A DNA stretch of 63,726 bases from Sphaerosporella brunnea (lineage: Eukaryota; Ascomycota; Pezizomycetes; Pezizales; Pyronemataceae), in assembly GCA_008704415.1 (NCBI GenBank), contig VXIS01000281.1, forward strand, positions 1 to 63,726, read 5' to 3'. The notes beneath the pieces are model-generated. The model saw only the letters and a list, made by a program, of their open reading frames with translations. It did not search any database and was not told where the DNA came from. Position numbers and translations under genes: made by a program. Below are positions 43,586-54,689 of this stretch, piece by piece (the stretch's first letter is position 1; every line of letters starts with the position of its first letter).

Positions 43586-44110
43586 CTAACCCCAACAGAC
43601 CAGACAACCCTCACCGCACTCGCTCACATCACATCGTAGAAGACGCTTGACACCGAGTTCGCCACGACCGGCTTTCGATGCCTGTGTTTTTGCACTGTAG
43701 GAATCCTTCGTCAGTCGTCTCTTGCAACATCGAAATGTCCGATCATACGTACAGCAGCTCCGCTCGTGCATCGTCAGATTTCGCCGCTGGTCGAATGACA
43801 GCCCGCAATACTCGCAGGTAAGGGACGACAGCCTTTCGTGCAACGCTTTGTGTTCTTCGTGCTTTGTCCCGCCATCGTTCCTCGTCTTCTTCGCCTCCTG
43901 GCCAACATGGCGGATAAAACCGGATTGGCGAGTAAAGGTCTTCGAACAAACGGGACATCTCACGCCGCCAGGAACGGCGGACACACGTTCGGCGAAGTCG
44001 TCCTGCTTCACCGACGAGAAATACTCCTGAAGGACCTCTTTGATCATGCAAACTTCGTCGGAAAGCGCTTCGACATCGACTTCTGCTGGTTTCGGGCCCG
44101 GCCGTGGCAT
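43586..44110 (-). CDS. C2H2-type zinc-finger protein, 174 aa
   Basis: Start MPRPGPKPAEVDVEALSDEV. Finger 1 is CPVCSKTFTRQSGFIRHVGQ, followed by a long charged insertion before the next His. Finger 2 is CEYCGLSFDQRRNLTMHERS with Cys in the last position (C2HC). Such pairs usually bind DNA or mediate protein contacts. The C-terminus is Cys-rich (CDVSECGEGCLVCWG). The frame remains open upstream to 44356; ATG 44110 is preferred because the domain-like part begins there, but an extended form is possible. The frame ends 260 bp past the convergent three-exon gene. Confidence 0.6.
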   Translation of the reverse strand: MPRPGPKPAEVDVEALSDEVCMIKEVLQEYFSSVKQDDFAERVSAVPGGVRCPVCSKTFTRQSGFIRHVGQEAKKTRNDGGTKHEEHKALHERLSSLTCEYCGLSFDQRRNLTMHERSCCTYDRTFRCCKRRLTKDSYSAKTQASKAGRGELGVKRLLRCDVSECGEGCLVCWG

Positions 44111-44664
44111 TTCGATGGTTGATGTGGAGAAGGGTGGAAGCTGGAAACGCAGATGTAGATTTGGAGTTGGGTGGGCCGACGTGGTGAATTGCGCATGGGT
44201 CCTGCCAAGTCGTTTCGGTTGTTGCACAGCAGGATCAGCGCCGCGTCGATACGATGCAAGGAATGACTTGCTCGCCACAAACCGGACACGCTGCTCGGCC
44301 GGTACCAAGGCATCATCCCTGCGCGGGCTGCGGCGCTGTCGATCTGCACCGGGCAAACTACGCTAGCAGGCTGTGGGGATGCGGGCAGATCACCTTCAAA
44401 CGGAGTGCCAAAAGCCACCTTTTTTTGCAAGCGAATATATCAAATCACAACAACACATAAAATCAAAAGCGTTTAATAGGGCGATAGATATGTTGCTCTA
44501 GAAGGATCTGATTGAAAGCAAAAAAAAAAAAAAGGGGTGGTGGGGGTTGAAAACTTCGGCGTTTTGTAGAAGCATTTAGTATGGGGTAGTATAACCATAC
44601 CTGTTTGGGTATAATTTTACCCAATTGGGAAACTCGAGTGATCGTCCCTGATTCAAATCCCCGC
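44111..44664. other. Flank of the zinc-finger gene and transposase fragment
   Basis: A poly(A) run near 44520 and a T-loop-like string (see rejected items) near 44660. No gene is supported. Confidence 0.4.
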
Positions 44665-45160
44665 CTACCATTTTGACTTATCTACAACCTGACGATGTCC
44701 TTTATATATACGCTCTGTGAAATCCTTCGTACCATAACCCAAAACCTCATTATATGCCTCTATTACCCGCGCACAGTGATTATAGTAGTGGTTAATGGAG
44801 GCTGTGGATACTGAATCCAAAGCTGTGGGGAGAATAGTTCTTAATCCATCCAATGAATACTCAGAGTGTTCTCATGCGTAGTACTTAGCTGCCCACCAGT
44901 ACCGTTCAATAAAGTTAAGCTCACAGTGAAACTTTGGATAGAAGATCGCTTGATGATTACGCGCCAGAATTTCTTCCTCAAATAAGCCTTTTTGTTCCTA
45001 AAAATCCCGGCCATAAGAGCTCGTGCACAACACCCTCCACAGATGGATTGAAGCCGGGCCGCCCAGCGTTGTGGGGCATAGGTATGGCGATGTGTATGGT
45101 GTGCCAGAAACGCGTGTTTTCGAGCTTCCGGTCGCTCAGGAGGGGCAGTCTTTGTCACGT
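44665..45160 (-). pseudogene. DDE (Tc1/mariner-like) transposase C-terminus
   Basis: Minus-strand frames contain the catalytic-region signature AIFYPKFHCELNFIERYWWA (near 44960-44900), then DGLRTILPTALDSVSTASIN, an AY-x-EVLGYGTKDFTERI segment and the end KGHRQVVDKSKW. The last is typical of fungal DDE transposases (final G/SHR motif). A TGA stop and a frameshift near 44880 break the frame. Related to, but distinct from, the mariner-like copies A-D. The N-terminal half and both ends were not found. Confidence 0.75.
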
Positions 45161-46029
45161 GTCCATGCGCTTAGTAACCAGAATGAATGTCACAAATTAC
45201 ACAGTAACTAGGAGTCCCCAACCATAGACGTATTATTGCTATACAGAACATGTCATTTGCTTGATATTGAGCTACAGGAATTAAGGAGCCGTTTTAAGCG
45301 AGCCAGCGTACGACAACAACAAACAGTTGATGAAAGGGCTTGATACTGGCTACAAAAATAGTTCACATAGTCGCGAATGAGGTGGATTTTTTTCGTGGCT
45401 CTCAATCAGAAGACGCTGTTGTGGTTGTGCAAATTGTAGTTTCCGCAGTGCAATCACCAAGACTTTTGTCTAGGAACTGTACTATGTGGCTTGTTGTGGG
45501 CGGAGTGGCCTCACCACCACTCCCGGTCTCACGGGCGTCCAAATTTTCATCGTCCTTCTTTGAATCATTAGCTCAAGATGGTTTTCAGCGCCTTTCATTG
45601 TTCTGTGATGTCTGAGTGCACTTGTCGAACGTGTTGAGTCTGTTCTGAGGGGTAGTGGTGGATCTCGTGGCCGCGCGCTTCTTTAACCCTTTGGTTATCA
45701 ATTCCGCAGGCAAAGCATGAGGCTAGCTCGGGGTGACAAGCCAGACCAGTGGGTGATTCACTCTTCACCAATGAGCCTTTTCAGTCTGTTGTTGTTTGCC
45801 ACGTTGACCGCGGGGTTCGGTGGGGCTTTTAGGAACGATAGCTTCCACCATTCGTTGCTCGTATGACTTGAGTCTCTGTCGAGGAGATCGCCATGTCGTC
45901 TAATTACTCACTCCGGTGGACAATCTCTCCGTCTTTGTGGCGCGTAAGGTTTTGGTGTTTGACATGAGATTCTGCGCGGGTCTTGACAGCTTTCATCGGG
46001 GTTTGAACGGTGCTCCGTGAGAACCCGTA
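45161..46029. other. Region without a supported gene
   Basis: Short frames only, no motifs. Confidence 0.35.
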
Positions 46030-46870
46030 TGGTGCAGGCGGCTATAAACCTGCAGCCCGGTCGAAACTTCCCTGACTTCAACAGCGTGCGGACGGCGCAG
46101 AAAGTGGTCGAAGCGGTGGTAGAAGCGTGCGAAGTGGTGGGGACCCTGAGCAATAAAAAACGCGAAGTGGTGGGGACCCTGAATGATTATATTTCCACAA
46201 TACATTTGTCTCCCCCCCCCCCGCGGCCACCGCAATCACTGCGGCTGCCTCAACCAAGATCCGCCTCAGGCTGCCTCTGTGAGACTCGCCGATGGCTCTT
46301 GTACACCCGTTCCTTATCGCCAAACGTAGCCCCGTCCCGGTAGGCTTGGATGATGCGCCGGGTGCACTTGAAAATGAGCGATGGTTTAACGGATTCCAAC
46401 GCTTCTGGAAGAACCTCGCGGAGTCCTGAGAGATTTTAGTGTGAATTTTAAGTGCACAATGCGGGAGGGTGGAATACCAGGGAGAGTATATATTTGGATT
46501 CTCTTTGGACCAGATACTCGATGCCATTTCTGTTCCTGAGCTTGACGTGCTTCTCCGCTTTCAGCAGTTTGTTGGGAGTTTCGCTGTGACTCCGATGGCG
46601 GAAGCGAGTTGATGTAGCGCTATAGGTCTTCCGCTTCGGCAACACCTCCGCTTTCGTCATCTTCAACCTCATCCTGGCCAATTTCTCCTCCTCTTCACCC
46701 AGGCCTGGGAACACAGGCTCGGCGATTTGCTGTGATTCAGCCTCAGCCTCAGCCTCAGCCAGACGCCTGCGCTTGTGAATAGCTGTAGCTTGTCGTGATA
46801 TGATGGCCCTTTTGCTCGGTCTCGTCATTGCTGTTGCTGGCTGCGGTTGAGTTCTTGGGATGGACTGAAT
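46030..46870 (-). mobile_element. Mariner-like element copy D (3' part, 5' end truncated)
   Basis: The 3' terminus TGGTGCAGGCGGCTATAAAC is at 46030, with TA at 46028-46029. The minus strand reads GLREVLPEALESVKPSLIFK and ERVYKSHRRVSQ near 46430-46270, and the N-terminal MTRPSKRAIISRQATAIHKR at 46828. The DDE core is deleted and the 5' TIR is missing; sequence beyond about 46870 is unrelated. A 33-bp phrase (CGAAGTGGTGGGGACCCTGA) is duplicated at about 46131 and 46163. Confidence 0.8.
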
Positions 46871-47095
46871 TGATTGCCGGAGATTTTAAACCTTTGGGCT
46901 CTTCGGGAATGACGATGAAACAACGGGAGCAAAACCAAAGGGTTTATAGTAAATTTTATGTGTATTAAACAGAAAGAAACAGAACGGCTACCCCTAGCCA
47001 TCGACTCGCACAATACAGAAAAGGAAAATATGCATTCTTAGCGTTCCTGGTACGGTCGAGTCTCTATATGAGAATACGGTCGGAGCATATTCTTA
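46871..47095. other. Spacer
   Basis: No gene. Near 47052-47090 the phrase GGTCGAGTCTCTATATGAGA resembles sequence at the edge of the R repeats (57455-57475). Confidence 0.35.
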
Positions 47096-47640
47096 TAATT
47101 TGTTTGTTTGTTTGTTTAAATCATACATCGTACACAAGGACATTAGCCCAAGTGCCTCCTATCTTGCGAATCGGAGTGAGGCCAAAGGCCTATGACGGAC
47201 AAAGGAAACCTGGTATCCTGTCCCCACGGTTTTACCCGTCTGTTGGGGCTCCCCATACAAAGGAAATTCATGAAAAGCAAACCACACCATTAAACTCGCC
47301 CTAAATCATTGGTGTCAGCCCTTTAATAGGGACTTAACCCGTACGTCTGCCAATTTCAGTTTCGTTGAGGAATTTCAGCACAACCGCCGTCATCCTGTCG
47401 TCACAAAAAATATCCCTCACTCTCTTTTGTCTGCGCCGTCCCCATATCCTCTCCACCCCTCTGAAAAAGTCTTTGCGCTGTTCCTTCCACCTTCTGCAGT
47501 GCAGCATAAGGTGGCTTCTCGTTTGTGGGGTGTCGTTGTTGCACCAATCGCATCGATTGGAGTCTCGTCGTTTTCATATTCTTATAATGTGCGAATTCGT
47601 AAAGAGAGCGCGGCTTGACACGGGTGATCGGTCATGATTG
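47096..47640 (-). mobile_element. LINE 3' fragment, second family
   Basis: The minus strand encodes a terminal zinc knuckle, CNNDTPQTRSHLMLHC, then RRWKEQRKDFFRGVERIWG and a stop at 47336-47334. A 3' UTR follows, ending in (AAAC)n near 47117-47097. The design matches Tad-type LINE C-termini but the sequence differs from the LINE at 33083. It is 5'-truncated. Confidence 0.7.
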
Positions 47641-47689
47641 CGATCCAAGGGGTCCACGGCGAACAGCATCGTATCGGAAGGCCTCCTTA

Positions 47690-47890
47690 ATGTGGTAATG
47701 GGTAAAACATTATCCCAAAGGCGGCGGTGCCAGAAAACCCAATGAGATAGCAAAGTTTGTGGTGTTGGGGTAATTCATTACCCCAACGGCGTCCTCTTTT
47801 AACGATAGTCGAACAATGCATTGCTTGACGCACGGAGACGGCATCGTTGTCGGAAACCCCATTACAGTAGCAAAGGTTGTGGTGTTGGGC
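47690..47890. repeat. Dispersed palindromic repeat copy
   Basis: Two copies of the GGGGTAAT...TTACCCCAAC core with the GGTGCCAGAAAACCCA flank, related to the block at 1-1010 and to 49780-50700. Confidence 0.7.
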
Positions 47891-48066
47891 CGGTCGGTGC
47901 CGACCGCCACCCCCGAGCCGGAGGATCAGCGGACAACAATCATCCGGCGGCTGGTACAGCAGTGCGCAGCCGAAGCCTACACGGCGAACAGAAGAACCGC
48001 AACCGAAGACGAGGGACCGCACCGAAGCATCACCAGCCGAGCGGCACTGGACGCCGGCATGAACGG

Positions 48067-48652
48067 CTGGCTCTCCACCTTCGCCCAAGTCGAAAAAGCG
48101 TGGGGGTATGTCGCTTGCATTTCCGGGTCTGAGTCCTCGCCTTCATCGTGACAGTCTTCAGGAATCTCGAATGCAACATAGGTTTTGCGGTTGGCAGCAG
48201 TCCTTCTTATTTTAGTAGTGGGCCTCGTTTCAGAAGCAAAAAGCTGTGCTCTTGCTGCGGGTTGCCGAGGGGGTACTCGCGGAAGTGGACGCCAGTACGT
48301 CGCGATCAGAAGGACCTGCGTTCCCACGCCACCCACATCAGCCGTCGCAGGCGGGCACGGCTGGCTCTCCACCTTCGCCCAAGTCGAAAAAGCGTGGGAG
48401 GTATGTCGCTTGCATTTCCGGGTCTGAGTCCTCGCCTTCATCGTGACAGTCTTCAGGAATCTCGAATGCAACATAGGTTTTGCGGTTGGCAGCAGTCCTT
48501 CTTATTTTAGTAGTGGGCCTCGTTTCAGAAGCAAAAAGCTGTGCTCTTGCTGCGGGTTGCCGAGGGGGTACTCGCGGAAGTGGACGCCAGTACGTCGCGA
48601 TCAGAAGGACCTGCGTTCCCACGCCACCCACATCAGCCGTCGCAGGCGGGCA
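48067..48652. repeat. Direct tandem duplication, 294-bp unit x 2
   Basis: The segment beginning CTGGCTCTCCACCTTCGCCC and ending CGTCGCAGGCGGGCA occurs twice back to back, differing by a one- or two-base indel near the start. On the minus strand it encodes KTYVAFEIPEDCHDEGEDSD, which may be an exon of an element or dead gene. Confidence 0.92.
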
Positions 48653-49130
48653 AGGACCCAGGTGGGGACTCCTGCGTCCGGGCGATCTTTTCAAGCCTGA
48701 GCTGGAGCAGGCAGAGGAGGCTTTTTTACGCATATTGAGGCTGAGGCGTGGACTCAGGTGGTGCGTTAGGAAGGCACAATTGGAGCCGGACTGTGAGGAT
48801 GCGAGGGTAACGAAATACCCCAACGGCGTCCTTTTTGTTTTGGGGGGGGGGGGGGAGAACGGTGACTGGAGTGCGTTGCTCGGAGCACAGCATCGTATCG
48901 AAAGGCCCCGTACCCCGTAGTTGGGGAGGAGGTAGTGGTGGTGGTGATTGTGGTTGGGTGTGTGCCCCAAAACACCTCGAGAACTGACAACAGCTGTTGA
49001 TAGTAGACTGCTGCTGTAGTGAATGGTGATGTTAGTGATTGTTTGCGGTATACCTTAAAAGAGAACTTACTGACACTCATTTTCTCTTCTTCCTCGCTAT
49101 GCTCGCTACCGGAAGCCTGGGAGTCATCGG
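48653..49130. other. Spacer
   Basis: Contains a G run near 48842-48853 and a short palindromic-repeat relative near 48805-48830. No gene. Confidence 0.35.
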
Positions 49131-49138
49131 TACCCTCC

Positions 49139-49570
49139 TTGTTGCCCGCGGTGGCCTTAAAGGCCTGGACCGCGAAAGGGATGGTGGTCTTCTAGTAACG
49201 AATTAGCACTTTGATTTTACTCGATTTGAAATATACTTTGCCAGCTGTAACCTTCGATGTGTAGACAGAACTTGCCCGCGGTGGCCTTAAAGGCCTCGGC
49301 CGCGAGAGAAAGATGGTGGCCTTGAAGGCCTCGACCGCGAGAGAGAGATGGTGGTCTTCTAGTCACGAATTAGCACTTTGATTTTACTCGATTTGAAATA
49401 TACTTTGCCAGCTGTAACCTTCGATGTGTAGACAGAACTTGCCCGCGGTTGCCTTAAAGGCCTCGGCCGCGAGAGAAAGATGGTGGCCTTGAAGGCCTCG
49501 ACCGCGAGAGAAATGATGGCCTTGAAGGCCTCGACCGCGAAAGGGATGGTCGACTTCTAGTAACGAATCA
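49139..49570. repeat. Tandem array, AGGCCT-rich, about 165-bp unit
   Basis: Three units start with CTTGCCCGCGGTKGCCTTAA (near 49139, 49270, 49438). They contain one or two GGCCTTGAAGGCCTCGACCG sub-units and, in the second, the CACTTTGATTTTACTCGATT segment. The unit length varies with the number of sub-units. Confidence 0.8.
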
Positions 49571-50400
49571 GCTCATTGATTTTACTCGATTAATCTGGAA
49601 ATTGAAATATACTTTGCCAGCTGTCATCTTCGATGTGTAGACAGAACTTGTCTTCCCTCCGACTGAGGGAAGGTAGATGGCGTCGTTTTTCCGTTATAGG
49701 TCCCGAAGACTGTGAGCTTCCGAGCTCGTTTAGAACCGGAGATGACTCGGGAACCGGAAAGCACTTTACTCCAACGGCGGCGGTGCCAGAAAATCCATTA
49801 AAGTAGCAAAGAGTTGTAATGTTAAGGTAATAAATTACCCCAACATCATCCTTTTTGGTGGGCGAAGAACTTTGGTTGGAAAGAGCGTTGCTCAGGGAAC
49901 AGCATCGTATCGGAAGGCCTACGAAAGATATGGTCGACTTCTAGTAGCGAATTAGCTCATTGATTTTACTCGATTAATCTGGAAATTGAAATATACTTTG
50001 CCAGCTGTCATCTTCGATGTGTAGACAGAACTTGTCTTCCCTCCGACTGAGGGAAGGTAGATGGCGTCGTTTTTCCGTTATAGGTCCCGAAGACTGTGAG
50101 CTTCCGAGCTCGTTTAGAACCGGAGATGACTCGTGCCAGAAAATCCATTAAAGTAGCAAAGAGTTGTAATGTTAAGGTAATAAATTACCCCAACATCATC
50201 CTTTTTGGTGGGCGAAGAACTTTGGTTGGAAAGAGCGTTGCTCAGGGAACAGCATCGTATCGGAAGGCCTACGAAAGATATGGTCGACTTCTAGTAGCGA
50301 ATTAGCTCATTGATTTCACTCAGTCAATCTGGAAATTAAAACATACTTTGCCAACTGGGGCCTTTGAAGCACGGACAGGAGTGGTCTTGCCTCGAATTGA
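49550..50400. repeat. Tandem array, about 345-385-bp unit, about 2.5 copies
   Basis: Units start near 49550, 49935 and 50283 with GACTTCTAGTARCGAATYAG, and contain a GAAATATACTTTGCCAGCTG segment and the TAGCAAAGAGTTGTAATG palindromic-repeat part. It leads into the left arm of the giant palindrome (symmetry visible from 50246). Confidence 0.85.
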
Positions 50401-50796
50401 AGAGATGGTAGATGGCGTCGAGACCGGAAAGCACTTTACTCCAACAGCGGCGGTGTCAGAAAACCCACAAAAGTAGCAAAGAGTTGTGGTGTTGGGGTAA
50501 TAATTACCCAACATCATCCTTTTTGGTGGGCAAAGAAGTTTGGTTGGAAAGAGCGTTGCTCAGAGAACAGCATCGTATGGGAAGGACCCGACAATATGAT
50601 GTTGGGTTAAATGATTGCCCTCTTCAAGGTAACAAAGAATGGTATTCGGGTACTGCTGCTGTGTGGAAAACCCTTGAGGTGCTGAGGCACCTTCGAAAAA
50701 CCGGGAGGCGCTGAGGCGCTGTGGAAAACCTTGAGGAACAATGGAAAAGCGGGGGGTTTTTAGTCATGTTGACTCACTGGAGGTCACTCGGCTCGG

Positions 50797-51071
50797 ATTC
50801 GTAATGGCTGCGAGCACTGCTGGTGTGGGCGTGCCTAGCAGAACTTTGTTTGACAAATTCCAATTTGCACCAAGTGATTCTTCATAACCGAAAGGGCTGA
50901 GCTGGCTGCATCCGCTCTGAAATAAAAAAAGCAAGAATATTTTTCTGGCAAACAATCACTGACAGAGAAACCTGCTAGGCACTCGTTTGGGCAGCAAACA
51001 AGAGGCGAGAAAAGTTGTGGGAGAGTGTTCATACTGTTCACCAACTGTACTGACGGCCGTTTGAGACCGCG

Positions 51072-51104
<33 letters not shown>

Positions 51105-51470
51105 AAGACCGTGAGTCTGCTACGACGCCCGAACCCCGACGTCCCAAAATCCACCCACCATACGTAAAAGTTGGCCTGCCCAGGAGCGGGCGGTGTCTGC
51201 CCACTTAAGCTGCGACAAAACTCCCCCCGCTCTGTTACCCGGCCTAGCGTTTTAGAAGAATACCGTAGCGAAGTGACTTCGCCAGTGGCACAGTCTCTTG
51301 GCCACTGCGCGGTATAAGGAATTCTACGGTACCCATATACGCAAAAAATTTCGTCTTTTCTAAGAATATTCTTATAGGAAATTTATTCTTATTCCCCATA
51401 CAAAATCGGCCGGGATCGGCCACCCGTATTCTAATAGGGGGTATTCTTATATGACCTTCCAGACAACAAG
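50797..51470 (+). repeat. R1: outer long terminal repeat of the left element
   Basis: It starts at GTAATGGCTGCGAGCACTG and includes CAATCACTGACAGAGAAACC, GAGTGTTCATACTGTTCACC, a long poly(A) run (51074-51103), ACAAGACCGTGAGTCTGC and the ATTCTTATATGAC end. R1 is the inverted counterpart of R2 and a direct relative of R3. It contains the 71-bp palindromic insertion absent from R2 and R3. Confidence 0.85.
51261..51331. mobile_element. 71-bp mini-palindrome in R1
   Basis: Ends TACCGTAG / CTACGGTA. The interior AGTGACTTCGCCAGTGGCAC resembles the insertion in the copia remnant at 9165-9270. The corresponding place in R3 (near 57330) reads through without it. Confidence 0.75.
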
Positions 51471-51549
51471 TTTCCAAACTAACGAAAACTCTACCTGCGT
51501 CGTCGTTTCGTGGCTAGGAACGTTGGGTAGTCAAGTCCCTGGTTACGTA

Positions 51550-53985
51550 TCAGAGATGCAACGTCGTTGGAAACCCACTGATAGCTCTCGACTTCGCCAA
51601 CATTCGCGTTAGGAGTATCGTGGCTTCTTGGTTCAATTCCTTAATACAGGACGGCACTGCATGCAGGAATGTCCCATGGCTCATGGCGAGAGGCTGACGT
51701 AGGTGTGCGATGGGCCCATCTCCCAGAGTGAAAGCCGACGGGATTTGCAGGGCATAATTGAGAAGTTGAGCTTGTTGAGAACCCTGAAAGCGACAGCGCA
51801 AATACCCTGTGCAGTGATATTGCCCGTTGATATAACGTGGAGTTCGGTCGAGCTCGAAGTAGAACTGTTTTGCCACGAGCGATTCAGCGATATCCAATCC
51901 GATTGTTGCCATTCCGTGCTTTCGTGGCTTATTCAGACGCTTCATTGCTGCGAGGTCATCGATTGACGGCTCCTTCCCTTCGAATTGGCAAGAGACGAAA
52001 AAAATTCCTTTTTTCTCTTCGCGAAGATAGTTCTGTAATTCCTGCCATGCCTTTTGACCATTCAACGCTGTCATAAGAATTATAGAGGCGGGCGAGACAG
52101 CTATCCCAACAAGTGGTGCCGGCTCAAAAAGCGGGGGGGATTATCGATGTTCCAGTACCCATAGATAGGGCAAAATCCATGACAGTGTGCGGCCAAATGA
52201 AACGGATTTCGCGTTGTACTATGTCCAGAGGATTATTATTTAGCAGGCCACCATCTTGGAAAGCTCTCAGCTTGCGGCCTTGCAACGTTTGGAAGAGGGG
52301 GGGGGGGGGGGTAAATGCAGGAGCTGCAGTAGTACAGCGTGCCCTAAAACAATCAGTAAATTTCCTTTCAGAAGTATTAGATGACCATACACTTCCCAGA
52401 CTCGTATCACCTGGTCATCGGGCAAAGCTATGAGGTTTATCCTACAACTAATGCGAAAACGTTCATTTATTGTTGTGATGCAAACATACCACAGCCAGAA
52501 GGGCGTGAACCCTCTCCATTGTAATTCCCAAAGATACAGGCGGAAGATGTATCGGTTGTGGTCGCAGTAACAGCGACCTTTGTTGTGAGGTACCGATTCG
52601 CTGCCTCAGACCAATCCAGCCGTGCTCTCTCGGTCCCAAAGGCCTTTTTGAGTGCTTGCTCCATATCGCTAGCCCTGTAGCGGCTGTCGGTATGAATAGC
52701 CATTACAAGACTTTGGGGTCTGCTGAAGGCCATCTTGGCGAGACGAACGAATTGATTCGAGCATTGTCGCACGGACCAACCATTGATAAACAGGCCGAAC
52801 ACAACAAGCCCGCAGGGGCTTGTCCCAATGGCCAAATCAAAGTGCTCTTGAATGGGTCCCGAAATCTCAGTTAGAAAAGTGAACTTTGCTTCGAGGCTAT
52901 CAAGTGCCTGCAGTGGAAGTACACCTCCGTTGTTGTCGACGTCTCCATTACCATGCATTCCTGGGGGCTGTCTAGCACGAAGCTTGACCCAACCAACGAG
53001 AGGGCAACTTCAGGCCTCAACAACGAAGAAAGCCGATTAATGTGTTCAGGGAGGCTTGCTGGAATAGGGGTAGCGAGCCGAGTGGCTTGAATAAAGTCAA
53101 AAGGAGTTGTTGGACTATTGGGCCCAGTGGTCACAGGCAGCGTTGAAAAACGCGTTGAAATGAACCATCGAGAAAAGCGGCCTCTCCTCCTTCCGGATTT
53201 TTTGTTTCCCTTCCAGAAGGGGTTGGAGAAAGCGCATGCTTTTTTGGTATTTGGGTGGTAGGCTCAGCACCTTGATGGACGAGAAAAATGTTGGAAGATT
53301 GGCTACCTGATCCAAGAATAACCGTGTCGCAACTAAATCCTAGTGGGGAGGTAAACCTGGCGCTTCTGAGACTATTACCAGGGTCGCTTGACATCTGCCA
53401 AAGGTTGAAGAGTCGGGAGCCATCCAGACCTTAAGAAAGTCGACGACGCGGCCTATTCCGCCGAAATCTGCCGAAAAGACACAGAGAATGTCGGAGAATG
53501 GGTTTAGAAGCTGCGAGATTATACTGATCGAAATATCGAAACGATGTTCGCCGGAGAGCGATAAGCGGCGGATCTTGTGGCAGGCTTCTCCCATCATGCG
53601 GCCGGTCTGACAACTGGGCAAGAGGCAATCGGCAACGAGAATTGGGTGTTCAGGTGAAGCCGTTGAGCCACATGCAGGTTACATCGAGCCGCCGAGACGC
53701 CAACTGTGCACTTGTTGACAGGACTTGGTCCCCGTATTGCGGGGTCTGGAAAATCTTCAGCGTCAAGTAATGCAGATAAGCAATCAGAAAAAGGAGAGTA
53801 TGCCTGTTTTGCAAGCCAGTCGCAACGTTGAGCCAAAGTAGGGTGCTTGCACGCCATAGTGGATTGGAAAAGCGGTAAAGAGTCATTGACTTGCATCCAC
53901 AGTGAACGTGAATCCAGTCCATTTATAAATTTGCAGGAAGGGTCGATTCTCAGGCCCCAAATGTCCGGCAAACCGGCACCGCAAC
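51550..53985 (-). pseudogene. Patatin-like phospholipase gene, left copy (broken)
   Basis: The mirror image of 59985-62421 (described there), with the same frames and the same breaks. The serine-nucleophile codon is near 52819 and the DGG aspartate near 52254. It is transcribed away from the DUF3723-like gene in the same element. Confidence 0.8.
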
Positions 53986-54689
53986 TTCGTGTTCAGGTAT
54001 GTTTCCAACAGTGTTTCCTGATAGCCGGCCCAAAAAGCCCGGCTGTCGCAAACTGAAGAGTGTTTCTGTGTAGCTGTTGCTCCATTCCACATGGCACATG
54101 ATCCCTGGAAGCCCTCAGCCCAGCTCAACGCGGCTGCAGCCAAACCGCCCACCTTCCTTTCGATCAGCCGACGGGCGGGCTGTCTACAGACACTGTTTCC
54201 AACATCAGGTTCCGACCAAATTTACAAGTACGACCAAATTAATTTCTCTGTACGGCACCTCAGAGGGAAGGACGGAAAATCCAGACCGATCCACCGCCAT
54301 CCGGACACTGGCGACATAGGGTACCTTTCTCAATATTTCACTCGTCGCACCGCAACGGCGCGACCAACCCACATTTCTAGATCAAAAAAACGTCATCTCT
54401 TCGCTAGCAGGATCCGACTAGAAAGGCCCACAAAACCGTATCCCTATACTCCTCGGCGACATACTCTGCGATCTGCAGGGCTTTTCAGCTGCAGAGACGA
54501 CTTGATCGATTATCCACCGACTCTCCCCTGCCTCTTGAAAACTCATTCTTTGATATGTATCTTCATGGCGTCCTCGCCTCATCGCAGCGACAGCATTTGC
54601 TAGCTCATATAATGACCGAGTGATATATACCTTAGATTATGCCCTGTTCCTTCCATGTAACCCATAGAAGGTAATGTCTAACTGGCCTA

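Noticed and set aside
44585..44676. tRNA-like string with GATTCAAATCC (B-box like) and TAGTATAACC (A-box like)
   Set aside because: The T-stem and acceptor stem do not pair properly, so it is at best an eroded tRNA-derived repeat.
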